From an uncultured Capnocytophaga sp. (GTDB lineage Bacteria > Bacteroidota > Bacteroidia > Flavobacteriales > Flavobacteriaceae): a DNA stretch of 38,316 bases. Below are positions 18,199 through 26,158 of this stretch, piece by piece. Where the stretch lies: contig NZ_CALGWU010000048.1 in assembly GCF_937936315.1 (NCBI RefSeq), positions 1 through 38,316 of the forward strand, given 5' to 3'. Under the pieces are notes generated by a model. The model had not been told where the DNA came from. It worked only from the letters and a program-made list of their open reading frames with translations, and did not search any database. Within the stretch, counting starts at the first letter, position 1, and every line of letters begins with the position of its first letter. The translations under genes and the position numbers were made by a program.

Positions 18199-19317
18199 TT
18201 AAACCGATTTACGATAAGTACGCCACCAACGTTCGGGAACGATACCACGAATAGCTTCTTCATAATCTTGTGGTAAACAAGGCACAAGCCCTGAAGGCAC
18301 GTGATTTTGAGGAGAAGAATATTTGTCGCCTCCTGGTTTCATCCACCAACGTTCAGTTTGGGTACTTTTGAAAAACTCTATTTGTATATCGTCTATAGGT
18401 ACAATATATTTAGTGTAATTCTCATCGTTGATTACTGGCAATTCCTTAATGCGGAAGGCAAAACCTTCATAAAAATACCAAACCATTTCTGCGAGTAATT
18501 GGGCTGCCAAATCAGTATTTGGAATATCAAAAATACCTGCTACTTGCACATTACTACTAATACCTGCATAACGCGCAATAGCACATATTTCTCTGCTATT
18601 AAATCCATTTACGTTACCCATAGCCATCATATCCTTTGCTTGTACTGAAGTCATATCCACACTCACTATATCGGCATCGCGCATAGCAGGCTCTATAATT
18701 TTCAAATCATTCACTATATTACCTAAACGATACACCTCAAAACACATTTTCTCAAGCAAATCTAACTCCTCTTGTGCTACATAATATGATTGGTAGCCTA
18801 AATTAGTAAAATCTAATAGATTTACAGGAGGTTCAGAAATAAGTTTGCTCATGTAAGAACTCTCTACAAACAACTCTTCTGTATTGCCAAAATCAAATTT
18901 AGAATCTACACACACAAGGTTTACCATTTGTTCAAGGCTATCAAAAGCACGATAGAGTGAATAAGTAAAATCTTGTGAGCCTCCTAACGCTATTGGAATC
19001 ACCCCTTCCTTAATCAAATCAGCTACAATCTCTTTGATAGCAAAATGTGCATCTTCTTCTGTAGCTCCTGAAGGTAAGTTTCCTAAATCAGCAATACCAA
19101 AATTCCAATTGCCCATAAAAAGTGAATACAAATGCTGACGAAAACGGTAAAACGACTGCCCCATCGTCTCTATACAAAAGAATGCTATTTTTATATCTGT
19201 AAGATCTGGCAATCCTAAAGATGGAAGGTGTTTTTGAAGTTGAAAACCTACTTGTTGTGGTTTGTAATCATCTAAGGTAAAAGACTCATCTATAGGTTGT
19301 AAATAGGATAATGACAT
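18199..19317 (-). CDS. Arginase-fold protein with altered metal site (formimidoylglutamase-like)
   Basis: A 372-residue member of the ureohydrolase (arginase/formimidoylglutamase) fold. The three metal-binding loops can be aligned but are changed: GGSQD at residues 112-116 instead of GGDHS, DSKFD at 138-142 instead of DAHxD, and VDMTS at 220-224 instead of the DxDxxDP loop. Two histidine ligands and at least one aspartate of the binuclear manganese site are therefore missing. Homologues with the same substitutions are, as far as I recall, common in Flavobacteriia under the name formimidoylglutamase. I infer a non-catalytic or differently acting paralogue rather than a working arginase. The promoter is at 19345-19338. 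Confidence 0.8.
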   Translation of the reverse strand: MSLSYLQPIDESFTLDDYKPQQVGFQLQKHLPSLGLPDLTDIKIAFFCIETMGQSFYRFRQHLYSLFMGNWNFGIADLGNLPSGATEEDAHFAIKEIVADLIKEGVIPIALGGSQDFTYSLYRAFDSLEQMVNLVCVDSKFDFGNTEELFVESSYMSKLISEPPVNLLDFTNLGYQSYYVAQEELDLLEKMCFEVYRLGNIVNDLKIIEPAMRDADIVSVDMTSVQAKDMMAMGNVNGFNSREICAIARYAGISSNVQVAGIFDIPNTDLAAQLLAEMVWYFYEGFAFRIKELPVINDENYTKYIVPIDDIQIEFFKSTQTERWWMKPGGDKYSSPQNHVPSGLVPCLPQDYEEAIRGIVPERWWRTYRKSV

Positions 19318-19337
19318 AATTTTTTATTATTAGACGG

Positions 19338-19345
19338 CAAAGGTA
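19338..19345 (-). promoter_or_regulatory. -7 element of the arginase-fold gene
   Basis: TACCTTTG on the minus strand at 19345-19338, 21 bases before the start codon. Confidence 0.6.
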
Positions 19346-19348
19346 GTA

Positions 19349-19389
19349 GATAATTAGTAAATTAGCAAATTTGTGAATTAGTAAATTAT
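19349..19389. repeat. Short AT-rich intergenic repeat (AATTAGTAAATT units)
   Basis: Units AATTAGTAAATTAGCAAATTT and AATTAGTAAATT follow one another between two divergent promoters, as at 16248-16281. Confidence 0.5.
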
Positions 19390-19403
19390 TTGTATTTTCT
19401 CAC

Positions 19404-19432
19404 TTGTAGTTTATAATTATTTTGTACTTTTG
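19404..19432 (+). promoter_or_regulatory. Promoter of the DUF2071 operon
   Basis: TTG at 19404-19406 and TACTTTTG at 19425-19432, 18 bases apart, precede the start codon at 19474 by 41 bases. Confidence 0.65.
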
Positions 19433-19473
19433 CCGAACAAATAAGACGATTATTAGGTTTTAGACATTTAGTT

Positions 19474-20199
19474 ATGAATGATATCACAACTATACTCAAC
19501 GATGTATCACACCGTCCTTGGGAGATTCCTAAAGGTAACCTCGCTTATTATCAAGAGTGGAACGATGCTCTATTCCTGCATTTTAGAGTAGATAAAAAAA
19601 ACTTATGGGAATTAGTTCCTGCAGAGATAGAACTTGACACCTTCCAAGGAAAAACCTATGTATCAGTAGTTTGTTTTCGTATGGAACAGATACGCCCTAT
19701 CCATCTACCAGCAGTAGGTTTTCTCTCAAATTTCTACGAGATAAATGTGCGTACCTATGTAAAGAAAGGAGATAAAGCAGGCGTATATTTCTTGAATATA
19801 GAAGCTGAAAAAGCTTTTTCAGCTTGGGTAGCACGCACTTTATCGGGACTTCCTTACGAGAAATCAATAATCAAACGTACCAACAGAGGCTATACAAATG
19901 CTAACTCTCAAAAGAATTTCCATTTAGATGTAGGTTTTAACATCTCCTCACGTATAGAAGACAAAACTCCTTTTGATTTGTGGCTTACTGAGCGTTATTG
20001 TTTATACTTAAAGCATAATAATAACCTCTACCGCTATCAAATTCATCATAGAGAATGGCAACTGAACTCTGTAAAACTTTACAATGTGGATATGGTTTAT
20101 CAGTTAGGAGCTATAGAACTTTCATCTAATAATTTAGTAGCTGTCCATTATTCAAGAGAACTCCCTGTTGTATCTTGGAAACGAGAAAAAATCTTATAA
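19474..20199 (+). CDS. YqjF/DUF2071-family protein
   Basis: A 241-residue soluble protein of the DUF2071 (YqjF) family. It starts with the typical RPWEIPKG and WNDALFLHFRVD segment, in which the family describes a bulky-residue-rich first strand. LVPAEIELDTFQGKTYVSVVCFRM (about 47-70) follows, then NVRTYVKKGDKAGVYFLNIEA (about 91-111). No catalytic residues are established for the family, and function is unknown. It opens a run of four genes with gaps of 22-30 bases. Confidence 0.88.
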   Translation: MNDITTILNDVSHRPWEIPKGNLAYYQEWNDALFLHFRVDKKNLWELVPAEIELDTFQGKTYVSVVCFRMEQIRPIHLPAVGFLSNFYEINVRTYVKKGDKAGVYFLNIEAEKAFSAWVARTLSGLPYEKSIIKRTNRGYTNANSQKNFHLDVGFNISSRIEDKTPFDLWLTERYCLYLKHNNNLYRYQIHHREWQLNSVKLYNVDMVYQLGAIELSSNNLVAVHYSRELPVVSWKREKIL

Positions 20200-20229
20200 A
20201 ATTGTATTAGCTAATATTTAATTAAAAAA

Positions 20230-21192
20230 ATGAAAATATTACATATAGATAAAAATCACCCCTTGATGCTTTCTCAACTCTCAGCACAAGGTTTTGAAAA
20301 TTATGAGGACTACACTAGTTCTAAAGAAACTATAGAATCTAAAATCGCTGATTATGATGGAATTATCATCCGCAGTCGTTTTCCTATAGATAAAACTTTT
20401 TTAGACAAAGCTACTCGATTGAAATTCATAGGCAGAGTAGGTGCTGGTCTTGAAAATATAGATTGTAATTATGCCGAAAGCAAAGGAATTACTCTCATTG
20501 CTGCTCCTGAAGGCAACCGCAATGCTGTAGGAGAACACGCTCTTGGTATGCTTTTAGCTCTTTTGAACAAGTTTAAAAAAGCTAACAACGAAATTAAAAA
20601 TGGTAAATGGTTGCGTGAGGAAAACCGTGGTTGGGAACTCGATGGGAAGACTGTTGGCATCATAGGCTATGGCAATATGGGTAAGAGTTTTGCTAAAAAA
20701 TTACGAGGTTTCGACTGCAATGTAATTTGTTACGACATTCTTCCCGATAAAGGCGATGAGAATGCTAAGCAAGTAACTTTGGTAGATTTTTTCCGTCAAG
20801 CCGATATAGTGAGCTTGCACACCCCTCAAACTCCTCAAACTGAAAAAATGATTAATGCAGCGTTTATCAATAGTTTTGCCAAAAATTTCTGGTTCCTAAA
20901 TACTGCTCGTGGCAAGAGTGTTGTTACCGATGATTTGGTGCACGCTCTGCAAAATGGCAAAGTGTTGGGAGCTGGTTTAGATGTATTAGAATACGAAAAA
21001 GCTTCTTTTGAAGATTTCTTTAGCGATGGTCAAATGCCTGAATCTTTTAAATATCTATTAGAGGCTGATAATGTGATTCTCACCCCTCACATCGCAGGCT
21101 GGACACTTGAAAGCAAAGAAAAACTCGCACAAATAATAGTAGACAAAATAATCGACCAATTTGCTTGGCGAATTGGCTTATTTGAAAATTAA
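20230..21192 (+). CDS. D-2-hydroxyacid dehydrogenase (phosphoglycerate dehydrogenase-like)
   Basis: An NAD-dependent D-isomer-specific 2-hydroxyacid dehydrogenase, 320 residues, without a C-terminal ACT domain. The substrate domain has KFIGRVGAGLENID near residues 64-77. The Rossmann nucleotide site is VGIIGYGNMGKSFAKKL near 142-158. The catalytic triad is visible: arginine in NTARGKSVV near 232, glutamate in LDVLEYE near 257, and histidine in TPHIAGWT near 287. It could be SerA or a general 2-ketoacid reductase. Serine-pathway neighbours such as serC are absent here, so I give no symbol. It is in the middle of the 19474-22438 gene run. Confidence 0.92.
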   Translation: MKILHIDKNHPLMLSQLSAQGFENYEDYTSSKETIESKIADYDGIIIRSRFPIDKTFLDKATRLKFIGRVGAGLENIDCNYAESKGITLIAAPEGNRNAVGEHALGMLLALLNKFKKANNEIKNGKWLREENRGWELDGKTVGIIGYGNMGKSFAKKLRGFDCNVICYDILPDKGDENAKQVTLVDFFRQADIVSLHTPQTPQTEKMINAAFINSFAKNFWFLNTARGKSVVTDDLVHALQNGKVLGAGLDVLEYEKASFEDFFSDGQMPESFKYLLEADNVILTPHIAGWTLESKEKLAQIIVDKIIDQFAWRIGLFEN

Positions 21193-21214
21193 CAAATCGA
21201 CAAATTAAATAAAA

Positions 21215-22030
21215 ATGAAAAAAAATTATTTACTCATTGGGGTAGCCGCTTTATTACTTAGTTGCAACGCTACCAAAAACACCACTACAACACAAACTAC
21301 TTCTGGCGAAAGTACCCTAATTGCTAATGGCAAATTGTGGTCATCTTATTTCCAACAAAATGCCGCCGAATACGAAGCCTTATGCTTGCAAGCCTTCAAT
21401 GTTGCTCAACTGCGATTAGATGAGGCTCTTGCTAAAAAAGGAGATAAACCTTTGGCTATTGTTACCGATATAGACGAAACCTTTTTAGACAACTCTCCTT
21501 TTGAAGCCTATTGTGCCAAACAAGGGATTAGCTATTCACAAAAAGCGTGGGAAGAATGGACTGTATTGGGCGAAGCTAAACCTCTAACAGGTGCTTTAGA
21601 ATTTTTCAAATATGCTGATAGCAAAGGAGTAGCCATTTTTTATGTGACTAACCGTCTTGAAAAAGAACGTGAAGGCACTGCTAAAAACCTAAAAAAATAC
21701 AACTTCCCTTTACCTTCTGATAACAACCTTATTTTGCGTTCTGCAGAAAAAAGTAAAGAAAATCGCCGATTGCAAATCGCCAAAGATTACGACATCGTAC
21801 TCTTGATGGGTGATAACCTTTCCGATTTTTCTAAAGATTTTGATGGAGGTACTCCTCAACAACGTTCTGAAGCAGTCCACAACAATAAAACAGAGTTTGG
21901 AAAGCGTTTCATAGTACTACCTAACTACTCTTATGGCGATTGGGAAGGCGCTGCATACAATCATAAATATAATATGCCTGCTGCTGAAAAAGAAGCAATT
22001 ATCAAAAATAATACAAAGGCTTTTAAATAA
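21215..22030 (+). CDS. 5'-nucleotidase, lipoprotein e(P4) family
   Basis: An outer-membrane-anchored acid phosphatase of the HAD superfamily class B/C type (lipoprotein e(P4)). In Haemophilus this protein releases nicotinamide riboside and nucleosides from extracellular nucleotides. The 271-residue precursor has a lipoprotein signal peptide with lipobox LLSC (cysteine 17), a Thr-rich linker, then HAD motif I IVTDIDETFLDN with aspartates 85 and 87. HAD motif II is FYVTNR near 144-149, and the late motif VLLMGDNLSDF near 192-202 supplies the further metal ligands. It probably scavenges phosphate or nucleosides at the cell surface. It is part of the 19474-22438 run. Confidence 0.93.
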   Translation: MKKNYLLIGVAALLLSCNATKNTTTTQTTSGESTLIANGKLWSSYFQQNAAEYEALCLQAFNVAQLRLDEALAKKGDKPLAIVTDIDETFLDNSPFEAYCAKQGISYSQKAWEEWTVLGEAKPLTGALEFFKYADSKGVAIFYVTNRLEKEREGTAKNLKKYNFPLPSDNNLILRSAEKSKENRRLQIAKDYDIVLLMGDNLSDFSKDFDGGTPQQRSEAVHNNKTEFGKRFIVLPNYSYGDWEGAAYNHKYNMPAAEKEAIIKNNTKAFK

Positions 22031-22054
22031 GGATCTCCTAACAAGTAACACATA

Positions 22055-22438
22055 GTGGAAAAAGAGTTTATCATTCCTAAAAGAGAAGTAACTTCTATTG
22101 ATATAGATGAAGTGAATAAATTGTTGGAAGGACACTCGTATTTTGAGCTTTTAACAGAGACTCCTACAACCACCTACCAAGCTCAGCTTTTTGACTCAGA
22201 AGGTATGGGTACATCAATGATATTCAGGATAGTATTAAGAGAAGATTTTACTTCCTATATCGGCATTCAGATGTTGAATGCAGGTAAACAACCTAAAGAT
22301 GATGAGTGGCAGGCAAAATTTTTCGGGCTTTTGCCTAATAAAGATACAATCGAAAAAGAAATAGCCAGCGAGATACTTGATCTTCTACGTAAGATTTACA
22401 AGTTAGGAGCTGAGAAGAAAATAGAAAAATCAGTTTAA
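22055..22438 (+). CDS. Hypothetical protein (127 aa)
   Basis: A 127-residue soluble protein that I do not recognise. The only usable start is GTG at 22055, 24 bases after the phosphatase gene, with AAGTAAC upstream and no strong Shine-Dalgarno. The N-terminal part is acidic; the centre (SMIFRIVLREDFTSYIGIQM) looks like two beta strands; the end is helical and lysine-rich. There is no signal peptide and no cysteine. Coding appears real from the even length, the lack of frame breaks and the position inside a gene run. Confidence 0.65.
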   Translation: MEKEFIIPKREVTSIDIDEVNKLLEGHSYFELLTETPTTTYQAQLFDSEGMGTSMIFRIVLREDFTSYIGIQMLNAGKQPKDDEWQAKFFGLLPNKDTIEKEIASEILDLLRKIYKLGAEKKIEKSV

Positions 22439-22452
22439 TTGTTCATTGTTAC

Positions 22453-22482
22453 TTGCTAATTAATAATTAATTACTATTTTTG
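22453..22482 (+). promoter_or_regulatory. ubiE-porT promoter
   Basis: TTG at 22453-22455 and TATTTTTG at 22475-22482, 19 bases apart, precede the ubiE start codon by 17 bases. Confidence 0.65.
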
Positions 22483-22499
22483 CCAAAAATTAAGCATAT

Positions 22500-23234
22500 A
22501 TGTCTGAAAACACCGTTACGCCCTACCTAGGATCAACAGATGGAAAAAAACAACAAGTAACCCAAATGTTCAATACTATCTCTAAAACTTATGATGGTTT
22601 GAATCGTGTAATTTCTTGGGGGTCAGACGTAAAATGGCGTAAATTCGTCGTCCAAAAAGTAGCTGAAATCAATCCTTCTACAGTATTAGATGTCGCTACA
22701 GGTACAGGTGATTTAGCTATTGCGCTTACAACTATACCTGAGGTAAAAATCACGGGTTTAGACATCTCTGAAGGAATGCTCGCGGTAGGACGTGAAAAGA
22801 TTGCTAAAAAACAACTTTCAAACCGCATAAACTTGGTACAAGGTGACAGTGAACAATTACCTTTTGCTGATGCAACTTTTGATGCCGTAACTGTTGGCTT
22901 TGGAGTACGCAATTTTGAGGATTTAGAAAAAGGGCTTTCTGAAATATTTAGAGTGCTAAAACCTAATGGAAGATTAGTGGTTTTAGAAACTTCTATACCC
23001 GAGAAATTCCCTTTCAAACAAGGATACTATTGTTATACCAATTACATAATGCCTCTTATTGGTAAACTCTTTTCTAAAGACCGATCAGCCTACCGGTATT
23101 TATCCAACTCTGCCATTCATTTTCCTTATGGAAAGAAATTCCAAGAAATATTGGATAAAGTAGGCTATCTGCAAACTAAATATTACCCTAAAACCTTAGG
23201 AGGAGTTGTTACCATCTATATTGCTAATAAATAG
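22500..23234 (+). CDS. ubiE: Demethylmenaquinone methyltransferase UbiE/MenG
   Basis: A SAM-dependent C-methyltransferase that converts demethylmenaquinone to menaquinone, the last step of the pathway, in 244 residues. Family motifs are QVTQMFNTISKTYDGLNRVIS (start of the fold, about residues 19-39), the SAM-binding VLDVATGTGDLAI near 62-74, GLDISEGML near 87-95, and FGVRNFEDLEKGL near 136-148. The late YPKTLGGVVTIY element is at the C-terminus. It opens the transcript that continues into porT 16 bases downstream. With the menF-like gene it is the second menaquinone gene in the window. Confidence 0.96.
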   Translation: MSENTVTPYLGSTDGKKQQVTQMFNTISKTYDGLNRVISWGSDVKWRKFVVQKVAEINPSTVLDVATGTGDLAIALTTIPEVKITGLDISEGMLAVGREKIAKKQLSNRINLVQGDSEQLPFADATFDAVTVGFGVRNFEDLEKGLSEIFRVLKPNGRLVVLETSIPEKFPFKQGYYCYTNYIMPLIGKLFSKDRSAYRYLSNSAIHFPYGKKFQEILDKVGYLQTKYYPKTLGGVVTIYIANK

Positions 23235-23250
23235 AATTTTTCAATAAATA

Positions 23251-23973
23251 ATGAGTAAAATAAATTTTAAGAAAATCCTTTTATTTTTGTTCCTTTGTAT
23301 AGGTTTTGTTAATTTATATGCCCAATTCAAGAAACCTATGATGAATTTGGAACATTTTGATGAGAAACGCTACCAATGGGGCTATTACTTTGGAGCCAAT
23401 ACCTTCGATTTCAAAATTGATTACAAAAATCTTAATTATAGAAATACAAGTTTGCGAGAAATCCAAACCGACCGTAAAGTGGGGTTCAATGTAGGGCTTA
23501 CTGGCTCTGCTCGCTTGATGAAGTACCTTGATTTGCGTATAGAACCAGGATTAGTATACAACAAACGTGTACTTATCTTCCCTGGGTTCTCTGATAGTAA
23601 AGATGCACTACGTGATGCTCAATCTACCTATATCTACATTCCTTTATTATTAAAATTCAGTGCAAAACGTTGGTATAACTTCAAACCTTATGTAACAGCA
23701 GGAGCTTCCGTAGTTTTCAACCTAAGTAGTAATGACAAACTTACTATCGATAACTCCGAAAAAACTTTCCGTGCTACTAAAAACGTATTTTTCTATGAAA
23801 TGGGGATAGGTTTAGATATCTATACTCATTACTTTAGGGTATCCCCTTCCCTCAGAGCCTTGTTCTCTGTAAACAATGAATTAATCCCAGATAAAGATGC
23901 TAATAGTAGATGGACAGGTAATATCAATGGGCTCAAAACACGTGGTTTCTTGTTAAATCTCAATTTTGAATAG
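23251..23973 (+). CDS. porT: Type IX secretion outer-membrane protein PorT/SprT
   Basis: A 240-residue outer-membrane beta-barrel protein. Residues 1-25 form a signal peptide with the cleavage pattern LYAQ, and the rest alternates strand-forming segments such as YQWGYYFGANTFDFKIDY and GFNVGLTGSARLMKYLDLRI, ending in an aromatic-rich last strand (GFLLNLNFE). The start of the mature protein, length (P. gingivalis PorT is about 244 residues) and the position right after ubiE fit PorT/SprT, a component needed for type IX secretion of surface and gliding proteins. The alternative is a generic PorT-family porin. The downstream gene starts one base after its stop. Confidence 0.85.
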   Translation: MSKINFKKILLFLFLCIGFVNLYAQFKKPMMNLEHFDEKRYQWGYYFGANTFDFKIDYKNLNYRNTSLREIQTDRKVGFNVGLTGSARLMKYLDLRIEPGLVYNKRVLIFPGFSDSKDALRDAQSTYIYIPLLLKFSAKRWYNFKPYVTAGASVVFNLSSNDKLTIDNSEKTFRATKNVFFYEMGIGLDIYTHYFRVSPSLRALFSVNNELIPDKDANSRWTGNINGLKTRGFLLNLNFE

Positions 23974-23974
23974 T

Positions 23975-24580
23975 ATGAAAAAAATCGTATTTCTTATAGG
24001 TATTTTAGCAAGTTGTATCTCTTATGCCCAAAACTTTAGCTACCCAATGGCAAGCCCACGCCAAGTGATTACTCAACAATTTTCAGTAAGTCAAGTAACA
24101 GTAGACTATGGTCGCCCTAGTGTGCGAGGTAGAAAGATTTTCGGTGAATTAGTTCCTTACGGAAAAGTATGGCGTGCAGGAGCTAATCAAGCTACGAGTA
24201 TCAGCTTTTTACAACCTGTTAAAGTAGGTGGAAAACCAGTAAAAAAAGGAGATTATGCCATTTTTATAACTCCCGAACAACACCAATGGAAAATAGTACT
24301 GAACTACGATGCCGATGCTTGGGGTGCTTATAGTTACGACCCTAATGAAAACGCTATAGAGTTTACAGTTCCTGTAATACAAACTAAAGATTTACAAGAG
24401 TCCTTAGAATTTTCTTTTGAGAGTCTTTCCAATGAAAAACTGAACCTCATCATCCGTTGGGAATACACAAAAGTGGAAATCCCTATCGAGATAGATAAGA
24501 AAGAAACTATTGATAAAATTATTGAACAACTCAAAGAAGTAAAACAATTTGAGAGAGATTTAGAAGGTAAAGATAATTAG
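23975..24580 (+). CDS. DUF2911 periplasmic protein
   Basis: A 201-residue secreted protein from ATG 23975; an in-frame TTG at 23966 overlaps the porT stop and is less likely. Residues 1-18 form a signal peptide (MKKIVFLIGILASCISYA) with AQ cleavage. The DUF2911 hallmark is present: SPRQVITQQFSVSQVTVDYG, GRPSVRGRKIFGELVPYGKV and WRAGANQATSISF, with GDYAIFITP and WGAYSYDP further on. The family is widespread in Bacteroidota without an assigned function. It sits between porT and DUF3810 with gaps of one and two bases, so the three are surely cotranscribed and may all concern the envelope. Confidence 0.92.
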   Translation: MKKIVFLIGILASCISYAQNFSYPMASPRQVITQQFSVSQVTVDYGRPSVRGRKIFGELVPYGKVWRAGANQATSISFLQPVKVGGKPVKKGDYAIFITPEQHQWKIVLNYDADAWGAYSYDPNENAIEFTVPVIQTKDLQESLEFSFESLSNEKLNLIIRWEYTKVEIPIEIDKKETIDKIIEQLKEVKQFERDLEGKDN

Positions 24581-24582
24581 TA

Positions 24583-25635
24583 ATGGAAAGAAAACAAGTG
24601 CGAAAATATAGTATATTGGCTATTTACATAGCAATCTGGCTCATTTTTCGCAGCTTCCCCTCTGTTACTGAACATATCTACAGTAAAGGTATCTACCCAT
24701 ATATAGCTAAAGTGCTTCACTTTCTATTGGGGTGGATACCTTTCTCTGTAGGTGATATTTTGTACACTTTGGTTATTATTGGTTTAGTTATAACAGTGGT
24801 AAAACACTTCAAGAAACTATGGACAGAACCTCTAAAAACCTTAGATAAAATATTCTCTAAAAGTGTGCGTATAGTCTTTGCTTTTTTCTTTTTATGGGGC
24901 TTCAACTATTTTAGAGTACCTTTGGAGGACTCATTAAAAATTTCTAAACAATATAGCGAGGAACAACTACTTAAAGCTACCCAAATATGTATAAACAGAG
25001 CCAATGCTCTCCATTCTCGATTAGCTCCTAATGATAGTATCAAAGTAGATTTTTGGCTTTCTCAAAAGGAAATATACCGCATTGCTACTGAAGGCTACCC
25101 ACTAACAATACAAGGTATTAGTGATTTTAAAGCTATAAAAAGTGTAAAACCTTCTATTTATAGTACTTTGCTCACCTATATGGGATATAGTGGATATTTA
25201 AATCCATTTACTAATGAAGCACAAGTGAATGGAAAGATGATAGGCTATAGTACTCCTATTACTGCTTGTCACGAAATAGCTCATCAAATGGGATATGCTG
25301 CTGAAGAAGAAGCTAATTACTTAGGTTATTTAGCTGCAAAAAAAACAAAAAATCCCTATTTTGATTATAGTGCTGAACTATTTGCTCTCCGTTATTTCCT
25401 AAACGAAGTAGCTGTAGTAGCCCCCACCGAGTATGAAGCACTTCACTCACAAGTACACAAAGGAATTTTTGAAAATTATAAAGAAGTACGTTTGTTTTGG
25501 AAACAATATGAAAACAAAGCTGAACCTGTTTTCAAAGCCAGCTATGATGCATTCTTAAAAGCAAACAAACAAAAACAAGGTATCAATAGTTATGATTTAG
25601 TAATAGGATTACTAATACCACATTATAACCATTAA
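24583..25635 (+). CDS. DUF3810 membrane protein with HExxH motif
   Basis: A 350-residue inner-membrane protein of the DUF3810 family. The N-terminal third has about three hydrophobic segments (near residues 8-22, 35-70 and 88-105). The rest is soluble and holds HEIAHQMG at residues 230-237 followed by AAEEEAN at 239-245. HExxH followed by a nearby glutamate is the zinc-ligand pattern of gluzincin-type metallopeptidases, so I infer a membrane-bound zinc peptidase. That activity is not established for the family, as far as I know. It ends the ubiE-porT transcript and is followed by a terminator. Confidence 0.88.
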   Translation: MERKQVRKYSILAIYIAIWLIFRSFPSVTEHIYSKGIYPYIAKVLHFLLGWIPFSVGDILYTLVIIGLVITVVKHFKKLWTEPLKTLDKIFSKSVRIVFAFFFLWGFNYFRVPLEDSLKISKQYSEEQLLKATQICINRANALHSRLAPNDSIKVDFWLSQKEIYRIATEGYPLTIQGISDFKAIKSVKPSIYSTLLTYMGYSGYLNPFTNEAQVNGKMIGYSTPITACHEIAHQMGYAAEEEANYLGYLAAKKTKNPYFDYSAELFALRYFLNEVAVVAPTEYEALHSQVHKGIFENYKEVRLFWKQYENKAEPVFKASYDAFLKANKQKQGINSYDLVIGLLIPHYNH

Positions 25636-25671
25636 GAAGAATTAGAGTTTAGGTATTAGCAAGACAATAGA

Positions 25672-25712
25672 AACTCTGCTAAAGTCTAAAACTTTAGCAA
25701 AGTTGTTTTTTT
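25672..25712 (+). terminator. Rho-independent terminator of the ubiE-porT-DUF3810 transcript
   Basis: Arms TGCTAAAGT (25677-25685) and ACTTTAGCA (25691-25699) enclose a five-base loop. The stem continues past one mismatch with AACT/AGTT and is followed by TTGTTTTTTT. It lies 36 bases after the DUF3810 stop. Confidence 0.8.
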
Positions 25713-25725
25713 ATATTCAATATTA

Positions 25726-26022
25726 TTAAAGAAATTTATTGAGCTCCATTAGTAATACTTCACTATCTTGGAAGCCCTCAGCACGCCAAATAAGGCTTAG
25801 TTTATTGAAAATAATAACTGTTGGCAAAGCACTTATCTTCAACGCCTTACTCAATTCAGCATTCTTGTTTACATCTATTTTCACTACCTTTACACGCTCT
25901 CTAAGTACCGAAGCAACTTCGCGTAACACTGCGTTCATATGCAGTGAAACCTCTATACCTTCTGAGTAAAAACAAAGGAGTACTGGGGTATTTACATTGA
26001 TGACATCACCAAATTTCTTCAT
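25726..26022 (-). CDS. Thioredoxin-fold protein lacking the CxxC site
   Basis: A 98-residue thioredoxin-fold protein from ATG 26022; an in-frame start at 26055 overlaps the promoter. The fold is recognisable: strand VLLCFYS (residues 14-20), VVKIDVNKNAELSKAL near 47-61, and the cis-proline loop ISALPTVIIF near 63-72 (proline 67). Where WCGPC should be, at about residues 21-26, the sequence is EGIEVS, so neither catalytic cysteine is present and the only cysteine is residue 17 in the strand before it. It cannot be a normal disulfide oxidoreductase. I infer a binding or chaperone-like role. It is monocistronic and divergent from ffh. Confidence 0.85.
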   Translation of the reverse strand: MKKFGDVINVNTPVLLCFYSEGIEVSLHMNAVLREVASVLRERVKVVKIDVNKNAELSKALKISALPTVIIFNKLSLIWRAEGFQDSEVLLMELNKFL

Positions 26023-26039
26023 AATTCTGTGTTTAATAA

Positions 26040-26053
26040 TGCGACAAAAGTAC
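26040..26053 (-). promoter_or_regulatory. -7 element of the thioredoxin-fold gene
   Basis: The minus strand reads TTTGTACTTTTGTCGC in this region, giving a TACTTTTG element about 20-30 bases upstream of ATG 26022. Its presence argues against translation from the in-frame start at 26055. Confidence 0.6.
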
Positions 26054-26126
26054 AAAGTTTTTTTGAATTACAAACACATTTTATTTATTTTTTATCTCTA
26101 TACTTTTTAGTTTCCACTTTTTTTTC

Positions 26127-26134
26127 TACCTTTG
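26127..26134 (+). promoter_or_regulatory. -7 element of the ffh promoter
   Basis: TACCTTTG at 26127-26134, 24 bases before ATG 26159. The -33 TTG is not obvious. The element overlaps a possible upstream TTG start at 26132, which supports the ATG as the true start. Confidence 0.6.
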
Positions 26135-26158
26135 CCCAAGTTTTTAAAACAGAAAAAA

